Below, in pieces: positions 18,626-27,545 of a stretch of 64,000 nucleotides of DNA. This DNA comes from Palsa-1150 sp036490515 (GTDB lineage: Bacteria > Myxococcota_A > Polyangia > Polyangiales > Polyangiaceae): positions 248,001-312,000 of the forward strand of contig DASXDU010000007.1 in assembly GCA_036490515.1 (NCBI GenBank). The letters run 5' to 3'. The position numbers and the translations under genes were made by a program. Each line of letters starts with the position of its first letter. Position 1 is the first letter of the stretch. Under the pieces are notes generated by a model, which was given only the letters and a program-made list of their open reading frames with translations, made no database searches and was not told the DNA's origin.

Positions 18626-18673
18626 TGTCCCGGACGAAATCGCGAGTGTCCCGGGACAGGTGCCTGGTGGGCC
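18626..18673. repeat. GTCCCGGGAC-type short repeat
   Basis: Upstream of the Uma2 gene lies TGTCCCGGAC, then the perfect 12-bp palindrome TGTCCCGGGACA (18647-18658), followed by CCTGGTGGGCCGT. A related block, CTGTCCGGGACAG, a second TGTCC, and CCTGGTGGGCCGT, occurs near 27888-27925. It looks like a dispersed intergenic element, but only two copies are seen here. Confidence 0.4.
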
Positions 18674-18715
18674 GTCGATGCGAAGCGCGTGGTGGAAGGC
18701 GTCGACCGGGCGACC

Positions 18716-20056
18716 TCACTGGTTGGGGTGGGCGAGGAAGCCGGTGCCGCTGCCGGCGTGCACGAAGCCGGTCACGACGCTCGAGGGCGTGCCGAGCCCC
18801 TCGGGGGTCACGGTGACGGTGACGGGGGACGCGGTCACCGGGACGTTGACGATGAGGCACTCGCCTTCGTCGTCCGAGATCGGGCCCACCGTCGGCAGGC
18901 CGCCCCGGAGACAGGCGACGACCGTCTGCGCGTCGCTCGGCTGGACCTCCACGCGCGCGCCGACGGCCAGCGAGTCGTTGCAGTCGAAGGCGACGGCTGC
19001 GATGAGCGCCCGCTCCGGGAGGATGGAAACGCCGAGCAGCGACTCCAGCGCGCCGACGCCCGCGTCCGTGAAGACGGCCCCCTGGAGCCTCACGGCCGGC
19101 TCGCTCAACGGATAGCCCCAGACGTACGACTCCGGCAGGAGCCCCGGTCCGGACAGCGACAGGTAGCCCGTCGCGCCATACCCGGTGACGAGCACCCTCG
19201 GAACCGTGAAGGTCACCAGGCCATCGGGACCGGTCTGACCGCTGGGCGGAACGCTGCACACCGGATCGTCGGCGTTGCACACGGTGACCGAGACCCCGGG
19301 GACCGCCTGGTTCAACTGGCCGTCGAACACGAAGAGCGTCATCTGCGTGTCGCCGCTCGGCTCGGCGCGCGGCGGCTCGTGGCCGACGCACGACCACTGG
19401 CTCCCGTAGGCGCACGCGCCGCGGCACGCGTTCTCCGTCGCGGCCGAGAACGCGACGAACGCGTCCAGGCCCGCGTCGTGTGCGGCCAAACACGCCTGCG
19501 CGCGGTCGTCCGCCGTGCTCGAGATCGTGCAGTCCTCGATCGCCTGGCACTCCGGGTCCGAGGCGCACGCCGAAGGCGCGTCGCACGTGCCGGCGAGGCA
19601 CGCCTGGCACCCGACCGCCGCGTCCGCGCCGAACTGCTCCGCGAGGCCTGCTCCGCAGGTGAGGTTGCACGGCGCGGCACAATGCGCGGCCAGACACGCC
19701 GCCAGATCGGCCTCCGCGCGATCGCTCGGGACGCGGTAGGCGGAGAGGCAGCGCGCGCGGCAGGTGGGGTCTCCGCTGCACGCTCCGGCGCACTCCTCGA
19801 GCCCCTTGCAGGCCGTGTCACCGGCGCACGCCCCGGCGAGGGCGCAGCAGCTCGTCTCGAGGCACGCCTCGCACGTCGCTCCTTCGTCGCCGATCCCGCA
19901 GACCGGACCGGCGTCGGCGTCGGGCTGGGCCTCCGGACCCGCGTCGACGAACGAGGAAGGCGTCTCGTCGCCGATGCCGACGAGCTGACGACACGCGGCG
20001 GCGGCCAGGAGCAGCACGAACCCCGTCGCGGCTGCCCGTGCGCGCCACGTCCTCAT
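18716..20056 (-). CDS. Large Cys-rich lipoprotein
   Basis: 446 residues from the ATG at 20056. Signal peptide with lipobox AAAC, then a Cys-rich half (about residues 45-235) with repeated CxxC and CxxxC spacings such as CEACLETSC and CQACLAGTC. The second half is a beta-rich region with few Cys, resembling carboxypeptidase-regulatory-like or Ig-like beta sandwiches (GPDGLVTFTVPRVL). Probably surface exposed. No catalytic residues recognised. A 127-bp gap separates its start from the stop of the upstream GST gene on the same strand. Confidence 0.8.
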   Translation of the reverse strand: MRTWRARAAATGFVLLLAAAACRQLVGIGDETPSSFVDAGPEAQPDADAGPVCGIGDEGATCEACLETSCCALAGACAGDTACKGLEECAGACSGDPTCRARCLSAYRVPSDRAEADLAACLAAHCAAPCNLTCGAGLAEQFGADAAVGCQACLAGTCDAPSACASDPECQAIEDCTISSTADDRAQACLAAHDAGLDAFVAFSAATENACRGACAYGSQWSCVGHEPPRAEPSGDTQMTLFVFDGQLNQAVPGVSVTVCNADDPVCSVPPSGQTGPDGLVTFTVPRVLVTGYGATGYLSLSGPGLLPESYVWGYPLSEPAVRLQGAVFTDAGVGALESLLGVSILPERALIAAVAFDCNDSLAVGARVEVQPSDAQTVVACLRGGLPTVGPISDDEGECLIVNVPVTASPVTVTVTPEGLGTPSSVVTGFVHAGSGTGFLAHPNQ

Positions 20057-20183
20057 CGCCCGCAGGATAGCCGACGCTTCGCTGGGGCCGGAGGGGCACC
20101 GCCACGGTGCTCGCGCCGACCTCCCATCAAAGGACGTCCCGCCGCCGGCGCTTCCGGGAAGTAAGGCGTCGGCGTCGGCTGCC

Positions 20184-20915
20184 TCAGCGGCGGCGCTTCG
20201 CGTAGAGCGCATCGCGCCAGGCGACGAGGTCCGCATACTCGCTCGACAGCTCCGGCTCGGTCCACGCGCGGCGGCGCGCGGGGCCGAGCGCGACGTACTC
20301 CGGCGCGACGGGCGAGATCATCTGGATCAGGACCGCCATCGCGATGTCGGCGTAGGAGAAGCCGTCGAGGATCGTCGAGCGGCTGCCGAGCACCTTGCGC
20401 ATCGCGCCGAAGACATCGCGCAGCTTCGCCGTCGCGGCGGCCGAGTCGACGCCTGCCGTGCCGTACTTGCGCACCAGGTACCGCGTTCCGCGCGCCGCGA
20501 TGGGAGTCGACAGCCCACGCAGCGCGCCGGGCACCCACGACGGGAGGCTCTCGCGGAGGGCATCGCGGTCCGCGAGGAGTCGCTGGAGGAGGAGCGCGCG
20601 CCCCGCGTCGAGCGCCTCGTCGCTGCGAGCGGCCCAGGTCGTCACGGCCGCCTCGTTGGCGAAGAGGCGTGCCCCCTTTCCCACGCGCTCGGCGTGCTTG
20701 GCGATCGAGAGCGATTCGCGAAGCACCGTGCCGTCGTCGACGGCGAGGGGCACGCTCACCTTCCCGCCGTTCGCGCCTGCGACCTTGCGCAGCCTGCGCT
20801 CTCCGATCATGGGTACGTGCTCGTGCCACTCGTAGGCGACGCGGTGATGGTCGAGCGCCCAGCGTGCCTTCTCGCTGTAGGGGGAGTAGGCCATGCCGTA
20901 CAGCGCGAGGGTCAT
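20184..20915 (-). CDS. Glutathione S-transferase family protein
   Basis: 243 residues from the ATG at 20915. The thioredoxin-like N-terminal domain starts LYGMAYSPYSEKARWAL, where a Tyr/Ser pair sits in the glutathione-activating position. VSVPLAVDDGTVLRESLSIA holds the cis-Pro and the conserved E-S pair that bind glutathione. A helical C-terminal domain follows with the SYADIAMAVLIQ motif. Likely detoxification or stress function; the substrate is unknown. Confidence 0.85.
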   Translation of the reverse strand: MTLALYGMAYSPYSEKARWALDHHRVAYEWHEHVPMIGERRLRKVAGANGGKVSVPLAVDDGTVLRESLSIAKHAERVGKGARLFANEAAVTTWAARSDEALDAGRALLLQRLLADRDALRESLPSWVPGALRGLSTPIAARGTRYLVRKYGTAGVDSAAATAKLRDVFGAMRKVLGSRSTILDGFSYADIAMAVLIQMISPVAPEYVALGPARRRAWTEPELSSEYADLVAWRDALYAKRRR

Positions 20916-21350
20916 GGGCGAGTCGGTACCAGAACGCCCCGAGCGCCGCCACCAGCGGGGAGCGTAGAAGACCAGACGAGATCCCTCGCCGGAACCGGTC
21001 ACGGATCGACGCCCTCGCTGCCAGCGCCCACGCCGTCGCGCCCGACGGCGTACACCCGGCGGATCTCGATCCGAGCGTCGTCATCCCGACACCCGCCGGG
21101 TACGGGCACTACTGCAGCCGTCGTGGACGGACCGAACGTGTGGCACCCGGCGTGGGTCGACGTGAACCACGACCGCTCGGCAGCCCGGGGCGGCGAGCGA
21201 TCGACGGGTGGGCGGTTGGGTGCGTTCGGCCGCGGCGATCCGCGGGTCGTTCACACCGGGCCGGATCGCCTCGCCAGGGGGGGCGCGTCGCTGGACGAGT
21301 CGAGTCGCGGACTTGCGTAACGGAACGGGCCTCGCACGTCGCGCGCGCCG
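20916..21350. other. Intergenic stretch without recognised gene
   Basis: 435 bp between the divergent GST and lipoprotein genes. Frames are open in places, but none gives a convincing protein. A perfect short inverted repeat, CGGATC-TC-GATCCG, lies at 21060-21073 and could be a regulatory site. Nothing else seen. Confidence 0.4.
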
Positions 21351-21782
21351 ATGACCCATGTTCTTTCTCGGTCCCTCGCGCGCCGCGGGCTGCTCGTCGT
21401 GGGCGCGCTCGCTGCGCTCGGGGGCGCCCTCGGCAGTACCACCGCGTGCGGCGAGGAGGACTGCAACTGTCCCGAAGAGGGCGGCTTCGCGCACATCGAC
21501 GCGCTCTGCGCCGCGCGCGTGACGGCCGTCGCCACGGAGGACCTCGCCGAGTGCTCGGCGACGTTCCAGGACGGGACGAACGTCATCACCGTCAACGCTC
21601 CCGGCACCGGCGAGTGCGTCGTCGTCGCGACGTTCGAGGACGGGCGGTCGCTCTCGGCGAACGTCACCTTCACGACCGGAAGCGGCGGCGGCTGCTGCGG
21701 TCCGGGAATCACGGCGAGCGTGACCGGCCCACTCCTCACGTGCTCGTTCGACGGTGGGTCGACGGCGAGTGACGGAGGGTAA
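21351..21782 (+). CDS. Small lipoprotein
   Basis: 143 residues from the ATG at 21351, with a twin-Arg-like basic start (LARRGLL), a hydrophobic core and a Cys at 33 in STTACG. The mature part is short and beta-rich, with Cys pairs (EEDCNCPEE, GGGCCGPG) and a conserved-looking GTGECVVVATFEDGRS. Function unknown. It ends 64 bp before the kinase start. Confidence 0.75.
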   Translation: MTHVLSRSLARRGLLVVGALAALGGALGSTTACGEEDCNCPEEGGFAHIDALCAARVTAVATEDLAECSATFQDGTNVITVNAPGTGECVVVATFEDGRSLSANVTFTTGSGGGCCGPGITASVTGPLLTCSFDGGSTASDGG

Positions 21783-21846
21783 GAGGCCATCTCGTGCGGA
21801 TCCAGTCGGCCAGTCGTGGCGGCGCGCCGTACAATCCGCCTCAGCG

Positions 21847-24800
21847 ATGGACAGGCGTCCCAGGGGGCCCGATGGCGCATCCGGTTCGGCGTACGCCGAG
21901 ACGGTCGCCGCCACCCCGGTGGTGATCACGCCGCTCGCGACGCCGCCGGCGGGGAGCGCCGCGGACGAGAGCGCGGCGACGGCAGGGGGCTCCCGGTACG
22001 TCGTCCTCGAGAGGCTCGGGGAAGGGGGCATGGGCGAGGTCCGGCTCTGCCACGACGAGCTCCTCGGACGCGACGTGGCCCGCAAGCAGATGCGCCGCGC
22101 CATCGCGTGCCATCCCGACCTGCAGGCGCGCTTTCTCCGCGAGGCGCGCGTGCAAGCGAGGCTCGAGCACCCCTCCATCGTCCCGGTGTACGACCTCGAC
22201 GTCGAATCGGGTGCCCCGTTCTTCACGATGAAGCGCGTGCGCGGGTCCACGCTGGGCGAGATCCTCGCACGCCTCGCCGCCCGCGAAAGCGACGCCGTGG
22301 AGAGCTACTCGCGGCACAGGCTCCTCGCGGCCTTCGCGAGCGTCTGCCTGACGGTGGAGCTGGCGCACGAGAGCCGCGTCGTCCACCGCGATCTCAAGCC
22401 GGACAACGTCATGCTCGGCTCGTACGGGGAGCTCTACGTCCTCGACTGGGGCATCGCGAAGATCGCCGACGAGCCGGCGCGCGCTCCGCGGCACGACGCC
22501 GAGCAGGGCGCGGTGAGGACGCGGACGGACTCGTTCCTCGGGACGCCCGGGTACATGGCCCCGGAGCAGCTGGAGGAGCCGAGCGGCGTCGACGCGCGCG
22601 CCGACGTGTACGCCCTCGGCGCCATCCTCTTCGAGATCGTCACCTTGCAGCCCCTGCACGCGATCGCCGATGCGGCGCAGATGATGGCGGCGACGCTGCG
22701 CGGGGTCGAGGCTCGTCCGTCGGTGCGCGTGCCCGGCTGCAACACGGCGCCCGAGCTCGACGCCATCTGCGCGAAGGCGACCGCTCGTCGCCGCGAGGAT
22801 CGCTACCCGTCGGTGCGCGCGCTGCACGACGCCCTGGAACACTACCGCCGGCGGGACCGTGACCTCGAGCAGCGCCGCGCACGGGCGGTCGAGCACGCGC
22901 GCCGCGCGGAGGCTGCCGCCGCAGAGGCGACGTCGGAGGTCCTGCCCGATGCCCCACGCCGCGTCCTCGCGCTCCGCGAGGCGAGCCGCGCTCTCGCGCT
23001 CGATCCGTCGCACGCGGGGGCGTTCGAGGTCATCGGCAAGCTCCTCGCGAGCCCGCCGCGCGTCCTGCCGCCCGAGGTGGACCGCGAGCTCGGAGACGCG
23101 ACGGCGGCCCTCTACCGCACCGCGACGCGCGGAGGAGCGTTCCTGCTCCTGACGTGGTTCGCCTACGTGCCCTTCGCCCTGGCGATCGGCATCCGCAACG
23201 TTCCCCTCTACGTCGGCGTGTCCGCGCTCTTCGCCCTCGCCGCGCTCGCGAGCTGGCGCGAGTCGAGGAAGCACCGGCCCGCCGGGTCCTCACCGCTCTG
23301 GGTCCTCTTCGTCGTCGGCGCCCCCATCGCCTTGCTGGCGACCGTCTGGAGCCCCCTCGTCTTCGTGGCGCCCATGACGATCCCCTTCGCGGCGGGGATG
23401 ATCCTGTTCGCGCGCACGCGCACCTGGCCCGTCCGCCAGACCGCCCTGGCGTGCGCGATCGTCGTCGCGCCCATCGTGCTGGCGCTGACCGGCCTCGTTC
23501 CGCCGTTCTTCGCGTTCGAGGGCGGAAGGATCGTCCTCTTGCCGGTGATGCTCGCCTTGCCGGCCACCCTCACCGCGCTGGCGAGCGCGTTCATTCTGGT
23601 CCTGGTCGTCATCTCGATCTTCTGGTGGTCGGTGCGTCTGCGCAGGGCGCTGAGCGCTGCCGAACGCCAGCTCCACCTCTACACCTGGCATCTGCGCCAG
23701 CTCCTCGAGCGCGACCCGCGGCGCGGCGGGCGCACGCTGCCGCCGCAGCAGGGAGGTCACGCGGCGGCCGGTTTCGTCGGCACCGTCGTCGACACCGTGG
23801 TCGCCGCGGGCGTCGACACCGGCGTCGACACCGGGGCGGGACGCGTCGGGCTCGACGCGCCCTTCGGCGACACGAGCGACGTGGCCACCCGCTACGTGGC
23901 CACGGGAGAAGACTCCGCGCCTGGCGAGGGGAGCATCCTCGGGTTCGAGGATCGACGCATCGGACGCCGCGTCGTGATGAGGAGAGTGGACGCCGGAGCG
24001 AGCCCCGAGGCCAGGGAGGAGCTCCTCGCGGAGGTCCGCATCCGCGCACGCCTCGAGCACCCCGCCATTCCGCCCGTGTACGAGATGGCGACCGGCGAGG
24101 ACGGCACGTCGTACTTCACGGCGCGGCGGCCGCGGGGGATGACCCTCGCGGAAGCCGTCGGGACCGGCAAGCACACGCTCCACCACCTCGTCGAGGCGTT
24201 CGCCGCCGCGTGCCAGGCGGTGGAATACGCGCACGCGAGCGGCGTCTTCCACCGAGGGCTCGGCCCCGGGTGCATCGTCGTCGGAGACTACGGCGAGGTC
24301 TACGTGACGGGCTGGCGCTCGGCCGCCACCGCCTCCGCCGACCACGATCCGGCCTCCCTCGCCCGGGCGGACGTCGACGCGCTCGTCGCCGTGCTCGCGT
24401 CCATCGTGGCTGCCGCGCAGAGGACGGACGTCGACGACGAGGGGGGCGTGCTCCTGCCCGAGGGGGCGGCCATGCCTCCGGAGCTCGAGGCCATCGCGGC
24501 GACGCCCGCCGGGGCGGCGTCGGCCGCCCAGCTGTCCGCGGCCGTCTCGCGCTTCCTCGAGGGCGAGCGGGACACGTCGCAGCGTCGCGCGCGCGCCGCC
24601 GAGCACGTCGCGTTCGCCGAGCAGGCCATGGCGTCGGCCCTCGCCTCGGACGGCGGCGGTGCGGAGGATCGCGCAGCCGCCGTGCGCTCGGTGAGCCACG
24701 CGCTCGCGCTCGATCCGTCGAACGCGCGCGCCGCCGCCGTGATGATGAAGCTCCTCACGGAGCCGCCGCGCACGTTGCCGCCGCAGGCCGAGCACGAGCT

Positions 24801-25482
24801 GTCCGCCGCGGAGCGCGCCGGTCGGCGGAGGTCCTCGCGCATCGCGTGCTTCCTCTATCTCACCTGGTTCGTCTATGCGCCGTTCGTCCTCACGCAGCCG
24901 GGAGCGTCCGTGCCGCTCGTCGTGGCCCTCAGCGTGGCCTTCGGGGCAGCGGCGGCGGCCTTCTGGCGGGCGTCGCGCGCCGGCACTCGCCGGGTCCACG
25001 GCGAGCTCGGCACCGTCGTCTTCTCGATGCTCGCGGCCGCGTCGCTCGGCGCCGTCGCGGGGCCGCTCGTCCTGGTGCCCACCATGGTGGTCGGCAACGT
25101 CATCGGCTTCGTTCTCCAGGGCGGGTCGCGGCGGCGCGCCGTCGTCCTCGCGCTCGCGTGCCTCGCGTTCGCAGGCCCGGTCGCCCTGCAGGCGCTCCGG
25201 ATCATCCCGGCATCGTACGTGGCGAAGGGCGAAGCGCTCGCCATCGTGCCCCACCTCGTCGCTCAGACGCCCGCGTCGCAGGTCATCCTCATCCTCATCG
25301 AGGTCATGGTCGTCTTCGCGGCGTGCGTATTCTTCCGCCGCTTCCGCGACGCTCGAAACCGCGCCGAGGAGGAGATCCACGTGCACGCCTGGCAGCTCCG
25401 CCAGCTCGTGCCCATCGACGCCCCCCGGCCGCCGGGCGCGCGCGGCACGGTGCGCGGTTGCGAATCTAGCCAGACTGGCTAG
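21847..25482 (+). CDS. Ser/Thr kinase-pseudokinase with two membrane blocks
   Basis: 1211 residues from the ATG at 21847. Residues about 50-340 are a Hanks-type Ser/Thr kinase: LGEGGMGEVRL loop, VARK lysine, HRDLKPDN (180-187), DWG in place of DFG, and an APEQ activation segment. A helical linker and a polytopic membrane block follow (about 431-600). Residues about 688-930 repeat the kinase plan in decayed form: the lysine region reads VVMRRVD, HRD has become HRG (802-804), and DFG is replaced by VTGW. So this is a pseudokinase. It is followed by a similar linker (HALALDPSNARA versus RALALDPSHAGA) and a second membrane block (about 999-1163). The whole looks like an internal tandem duplication with one dead kinase half. 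Its last codons lie in the operator of the next operon. Confidence 0.9.
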   Translation: MDRRPRGPDGASGSAYAETVAATPVVITPLATPPAGSAADESAATAGGSRYVVLERLGEGGMGEVRLCHDELLGRDVARKQMRRAIACHPDLQARFLREARVQARLEHPSIVPVYDLDVESGAPFFTMKRVRGSTLGEILARLAARESDAVESYSRHRLLAAFASVCLTVELAHESRVVHRDLKPDNVMLGSYGELYVLDWGIAKIADEPARAPRHDAEQGAVRTRTDSFLGTPGYMAPEQLEEPSGVDARADVYALGAILFEIVTLQPLHAIADAAQMMAATLRGVEARPSVRVPGCNTAPELDAICAKATARRREDRYPSVRALHDALEHYRRRDRDLEQRRARAVEHARRAEAAAAEATSEVLPDAPRRVLALREASRALALDPSHAGAFEVIGKLLASPPRVLPPEVDRELGDATAALYRTATRGGAFLLLTWFAYVPFALAIGIRNVPLYVGVSALFALAALASWRESRKHRPAGSSPLWVLFVVGAPIALLATVWSPLVFVAPMTIPFAAGMILFARTRTWPVRQTALACAIVVAPIVLALTGLVPPFFAFEGGRIVLLPVMLALPATLTALASAFILVLVVISIFWWSVRLRRALSAAERQLHLYTWHLRQLLERDPRRGGRTLPPQQGGHAAAGFVGTVVDTVVAAGVDTGVDTGAGRVGLDAPFGDTSDVATRYVATGEDSAPGEGSILGFEDRRIGRRVVMRRVDAGASPEAREELLAEVRIRARLEHPAIPPVYEMATGEDGTSYFTARRPRGMTLAEAVGTGKHTLHHLVEAFAAACQAVEYAHASGVFHRGLGPGCIVVGDYGEVYVTGWRSAATASADHDPASLARADVDALVAVLASIVAAAQRTDVDDEGGVLLPEGAAMPPELEAIAATPAGAASAAQLSAAVSRFLEGERDTSQRRARAAEHVAFAEQAMASALASDGGGAEDRAAAVRSVSHALALDPSNARAAAVMMKLLTEPPRTLPPQAEHELSAAERAGRRRSSRIACFLYLTWFVYAPFVLTQPGASVPLVVALSVAFGAAAAAFWRASRAGTRRVHGELGTVVFSMLAAASLGAVAGPLVLVPTMVVGNVIGFVLQGGSRRRAVVLALACLAFAGPVALQALRIIPASYVAKGEALAIVPHLVAQTPASQVILILIEVMVVFAACVFFRRFRDARNRAEEEIHVHAWQLRQLVPIDAPRPPGARGTVRGCESSQTG

Positions 25483-25485
25483 ATT
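25463..25485. promoter_or_regulatory. Palindromic operator of the antitoxin-toxin pair
   Basis: Perfect inverted repeat with 10-bp arms, AATCTAGCCA and TGGCTAGATT, separated by GAC. It ends 8 bases before the antitoxin GTG. Phd/YefM antitoxins typically autorepress by binding such palindromes. The kinase stop codon (25480-25482) lies inside the right arm. Confidence 0.75.
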
Positions 25486-25492
25486 GGCACGC

Positions 25493-25750
25493 GTGGGCAG
25501 GCGCTGGCAGCTTCAGGAAGCGAAGAATCGTCTCAGCGAGGTCGTGGACCTCGCGTGCGTCGAGGGCCCGCAGACCGTGACGCGTCACGGGAAGGAGGTC
25601 GTCGTCGTCGTGTCGAAGGACGACTTCGAGCGCCGGCGGAGCCGTGGTCGACGGGGCACGCTCCTCACGTTCCTGCGCGGGCTGCACTTCGCGGGAGCCC
25701 GTCTCGACGTCGCACGCTCGAAGGACGAGGACCGCGAGCTGGAGCTCTGA
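25493..25750 (+). CDS. Phd/YefM-type antitoxin
   Basis: 85 residues from a GTG at 25493. WQLQEAKNRLSEVVDLA and GPQTVTRHGKEVVVVVSKDD are the classic N-terminal DNA-binding fold of Phd/YefM antitoxins. The tail is charged and would wrap the toxin. The toxin gene begins 4 bases after the stop. The palindrome immediately upstream is the expected operator. Compact, apparently intact module. Confidence 0.9.
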   Translation: MGRRWQLQEAKNRLSEVVDLACVEGPQTVTRHGKEVVVVVSKDDFERRRSRGRRGTLLTFLRGLHFAGARLDVARSKDEDRELEL

Positions 25751-25754
25751 TCGG

Positions 25755-26171
25755 GTGGGCTACCTGCTCGACACGTGCCTGCTCTCCGAGGTCTGGAAGC
25801 CCGCTCCGAACCCGGGAGTCATCGGATGGCTCGAGAACGCCATCGAGCAGCAGCTCTTTCTCAGCGCGCTCACGCTCGGTGAGCTCCGCAAGGGCATCGG
25901 CGCCTTGCCGGACGGCCGGAAGAAGTCCGCGCTGCTTCGTGACTACGTGCGCATCCGCGGTCGCTTCGAGGGACGCGTGCTCGCGGTGGACGACCTCGTG
26001 GCGGAGCGATGGGGCGAGCTCGCCGCGGAGGCCCGGCGGGCGGGGAAGCATCTCCACGTGATCGACGGCCTGCTCGCGGCGACCGCGCTGGTGCACGGGC
26101 TGGTCCTCGTCACGCGCAACACGACCGACTTCACGTCTGCGCCGGTGCCGCTGGAGGATCCCTGGTCGTGA
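25755..26171 (+). CDS. PIN-domain (VapC/FitB-like) toxin
   Basis: 138 residues from a GTG at 25755. The PIN-domain acidic residues are all present: D6 in YLLDTCLLSE, E43 in TLGELRKG, D104 in HVIDGLLAA and D125 in TRNTTDF. PIN toxins are Mg2+-dependent ribonucleases that cut tRNA or rRNA. Pairing with a Phd-type antitoxin and FitB-like spacing supports a FitB/VapC assignment. Probably functional. Confidence 0.9.
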   Translation: MGYLLDTCLLSEVWKPAPNPGVIGWLENAIEQQLFLSALTLGELRKGIGALPDGRKKSALLRDYVRIRGRFEGRVLAVDDLVAERWGELAAEARRAGKHLHVIDGLLAATALVHGLVLVTRNTTDFTSAPVPLEDPWS

Positions 26172-26317
26172 GGACCTGCATGCCCGAGGCAGGCTGGCAT
26201 TTCGCGCAGCGCTGCGGGGTGCGTCGGTGGCCGCCTCTCCTCCTGCATGGAATGCGCGTACGCGGACGGCACGCAACTCCCTCGACGGCGGCTAAACATC
26301 GCGGATTCTCGAGGTCG

Positions 26318-26420
26318 CGCGCGTGGCACGACGCCTGCGATGGGGACCGTTGCGCCCCGCCGCCGGCAGGGGCATGCAGGGAGGTGATGCACGTGGCGAC
26401 GACACGAAGGAAGAAGGGCA
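26318..26420 (+). repeat. Dispersed initiation-cassette repeat, copy 2
   Basis: Best preserved of three copies (others at 7278 and 30092). It runs from the -24/-12-like motif through GGGGACCGTTGCGC and the GGCAGGGGCATG block to the ATG at 26387 and the first basic codons (TTRRKKG) of the coiled-coil gene. Because the ORF continues naturally here, this copy may be the parental 5' end of the coiled-coil gene family, with the others as transplanted pieces. Confidence 0.75.
26324..26339 (+). promoter_or_regulatory. Possible sigma-54 (-24/-12) promoter
   Basis: TGGCACGACGCCTGCG has GG and GC exactly 12 bp apart and matches the TGGCACG...TGC consensus except for C in place of T before TGC. Transcription would begin near 26350, giving a leader of about 37 bases before the ATG. 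Copy 1 of the repeat keeps a similar motif with one change in the -24 GG. Sequence resemblance only. Confidence 0.4.
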
Positions 26421-26725
26421 ACGGGGACGATTCCGAGCTCGCGCGCGGGTTCTCCGTCGTCGTGGAGGAGATGCGCGGGCACTTCAAGGTCTTCGGAGAA
26501 CAGCTCTCCCTGCAAGGCGACCGCCTGGCGAGGGTCGAGGACAAGGTGACGCGGCTCGACGAGAAGGTGACGCGGCTCGACGAGCGGATGGATCGGGTGG
26601 AGCACCGGCTGGGCCTCGTCGAGGTCGCCGTCCTCGGGGTCGGCCGCGAGCTGAAGAGGAAGGTCGATCGCGACGAGGTCGAGGCGATCGTCGAGGGCGT
26701 CCTGGCGCGAAAGGCGAGCCGGTAG
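26387..26725 (+). CDS. Coiled-coil protein, copy A
   Basis: 112 residues from the ATG at 26387, with GGGAGG just upstream. A basic N-terminus is followed by a long amphipathic coiled coil (VTRLDEKVTRLDERMDRVEH) and a conserved tail KRKVDRDEVEAIVEGVLARK. The C-terminal half matches the minus-strand gene at 27546-27800. Function unknown; it probably oligomerises. It lies just before a damaged MNT gene. Confidence 0.65.
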   Translation: MHVATTRRKKGNGDDSELARGFSVVVEEMRGHFKVFGEQLSLQGDRLARVEDKVTRLDEKVTRLDERMDRVEHRLGLVEVAVLGVGRELKRKVDRDEVEAIVEGVLARKASR

Positions 26726-26737
26726 GCGCCGTCGTCG

Positions 26738-26929
26738 GTGGTCCCCATGCTCCGCGATCTCGATCTGCTCGTCCGCTTCGAAGAGGGACGCAGCCTGGTC
26801 GACCTCGTGAGCATGAAGCTCGCGCTCGAGGAGCTCCTCGGCATCCGGGTAGACGTGGTCTCGGAGCGAGGGCTCTCCCGCTACATTCGCGAGCGCGTGC
26901 TGAGCGAGGCCAAGCCGCTGGCGGCATGA
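26738..26929 (+). pseudogene. MNT nucleotidyltransferase, copy A, lacking its N-terminus
   Basis: The 63-residue open frame contains RDLDLLVRFEEGRSLVDLV and the rest of a minimal nucleotidyltransferase, nearly identical to copy B at 28242-28523. Compared with copy B, about 100 bp after ATGCTC are missing, removing helix 1 and the GSRARxDxxP part of the catalytic motif. Only the second Asp pair remains. The protein should be inactive as an antitoxin. Confidence 0.7.
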
Positions 26930-26943
26930 GCTCACGGAATTCG
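26754..26943 (+). repeat. 190-bp direct repeat, copy A (MNT/HEPN junction)
   Basis: 190 bp with 6 mismatches and no gaps against 28348-28537, counted by eye (about 97% identity). It covers the 3' two thirds of the MNT gene and the first codons of the HEPN gene. It marks a recent duplication within the island. Confidence 0.85.
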
Positions 26944-27033
26944 CGACGCAGTCGTCGGGAACATCGAGATCGCGGAGAGGCGACCAACCGCCTCCCGCAG
27001 GAGTGCCACCGTCGAGGCCCTCCTGGTGGCATG
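26926..27033 (+). pseudogene. HEPN toxin remnant, copy A
   Basis: Starts with the ATG overlapping the MNT stop (ATGA), as in intact MNT/HEPN pairs, and keeps only MSSRNS. It then jumps to DAVVGNIEIA and, in a neighbouring frame, GEATNRLPQECHR, which resemble the C-terminal part of HEPN (DUF86-type) toxins (DAVIRNLEIIGEA...). The central part with the RxxxxH catalytic motif is missing and the frame is shifted. Confidence 0.5.
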
Positions 27034-27046
27034 AGCCGCTACGGTT

Positions 27047-27436
27047 TCATCTCCCGATCGACGCGGCGAACCGAAGGGAATTGCCGTCCGGGTCGCGCAC
27101 GTAGAACTCGCGCATCCCCCAGGTCTGGTCGGTCGGCGACGCAAACACTGGACCGAGGTCGCCCGGTGGAGCGAAGCCCCGAGCGAGCAACTCCGCGAAC
27201 AACGTATCCACGTCGGCGATCCGAAAGAAGACGGCCGCGCCGGCGACGCCGTCCTCGGCGTGCGACGACAGGTGAAGCTCGCACCCGCGCCACCGGATGG
27301 ACGTGTACGAAGGATTGCCGATGCGATCGCGCCACGACACCGTGGCACCGAGCATGCCGGAGTAGAACGCAAGCGCGGCGTCGACGTCGGCGCAATGCAG
27401 AACGGGAACGGCGGCGATGACGGTGATGGTCGGCAT
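27047..27436 (-). CDS. VOC superfamily (glyoxalase/bleomycin resistance-like) protein
   Basis: 129 residues from the ATG at 27436. It has the beta-alpha-beta-beta-beta VOC repeat: VPVLHCADVDAALAFYSGML at the start, CELHLSSHA in the middle, and REFYVRDPDGNSLRFA at the end with the usual metal or ligand positions. Such single-module proteins act as dimers, binding metal or sequestering small molecules. It sits between the two damaged MNT/HEPN loci. Substrate unknown. Confidence 0.85.
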   Translation of the reverse strand: MPTITVIAAVPVLHCADVDAALAFYSGMLGATVSWRDRIGNPSYTSIRWRGCELHLSSHAEDGVAGAAVFFRIADVDTLFAELLARGFAPPGDLGPVFASPTDQTWGMREFYVRDPDGNSLRFAASIGR

Positions 27437-27545
27437 GGCGCGCCGACCCTACCGGAACGCCGCTCGGGAGGCTCAGGCGCGTCGGGCGCTGAGGATCCTG
27501 AGGAGTGGGGCGACTTCGATCGAGGCGGAAGGGCGCACGGCGGCC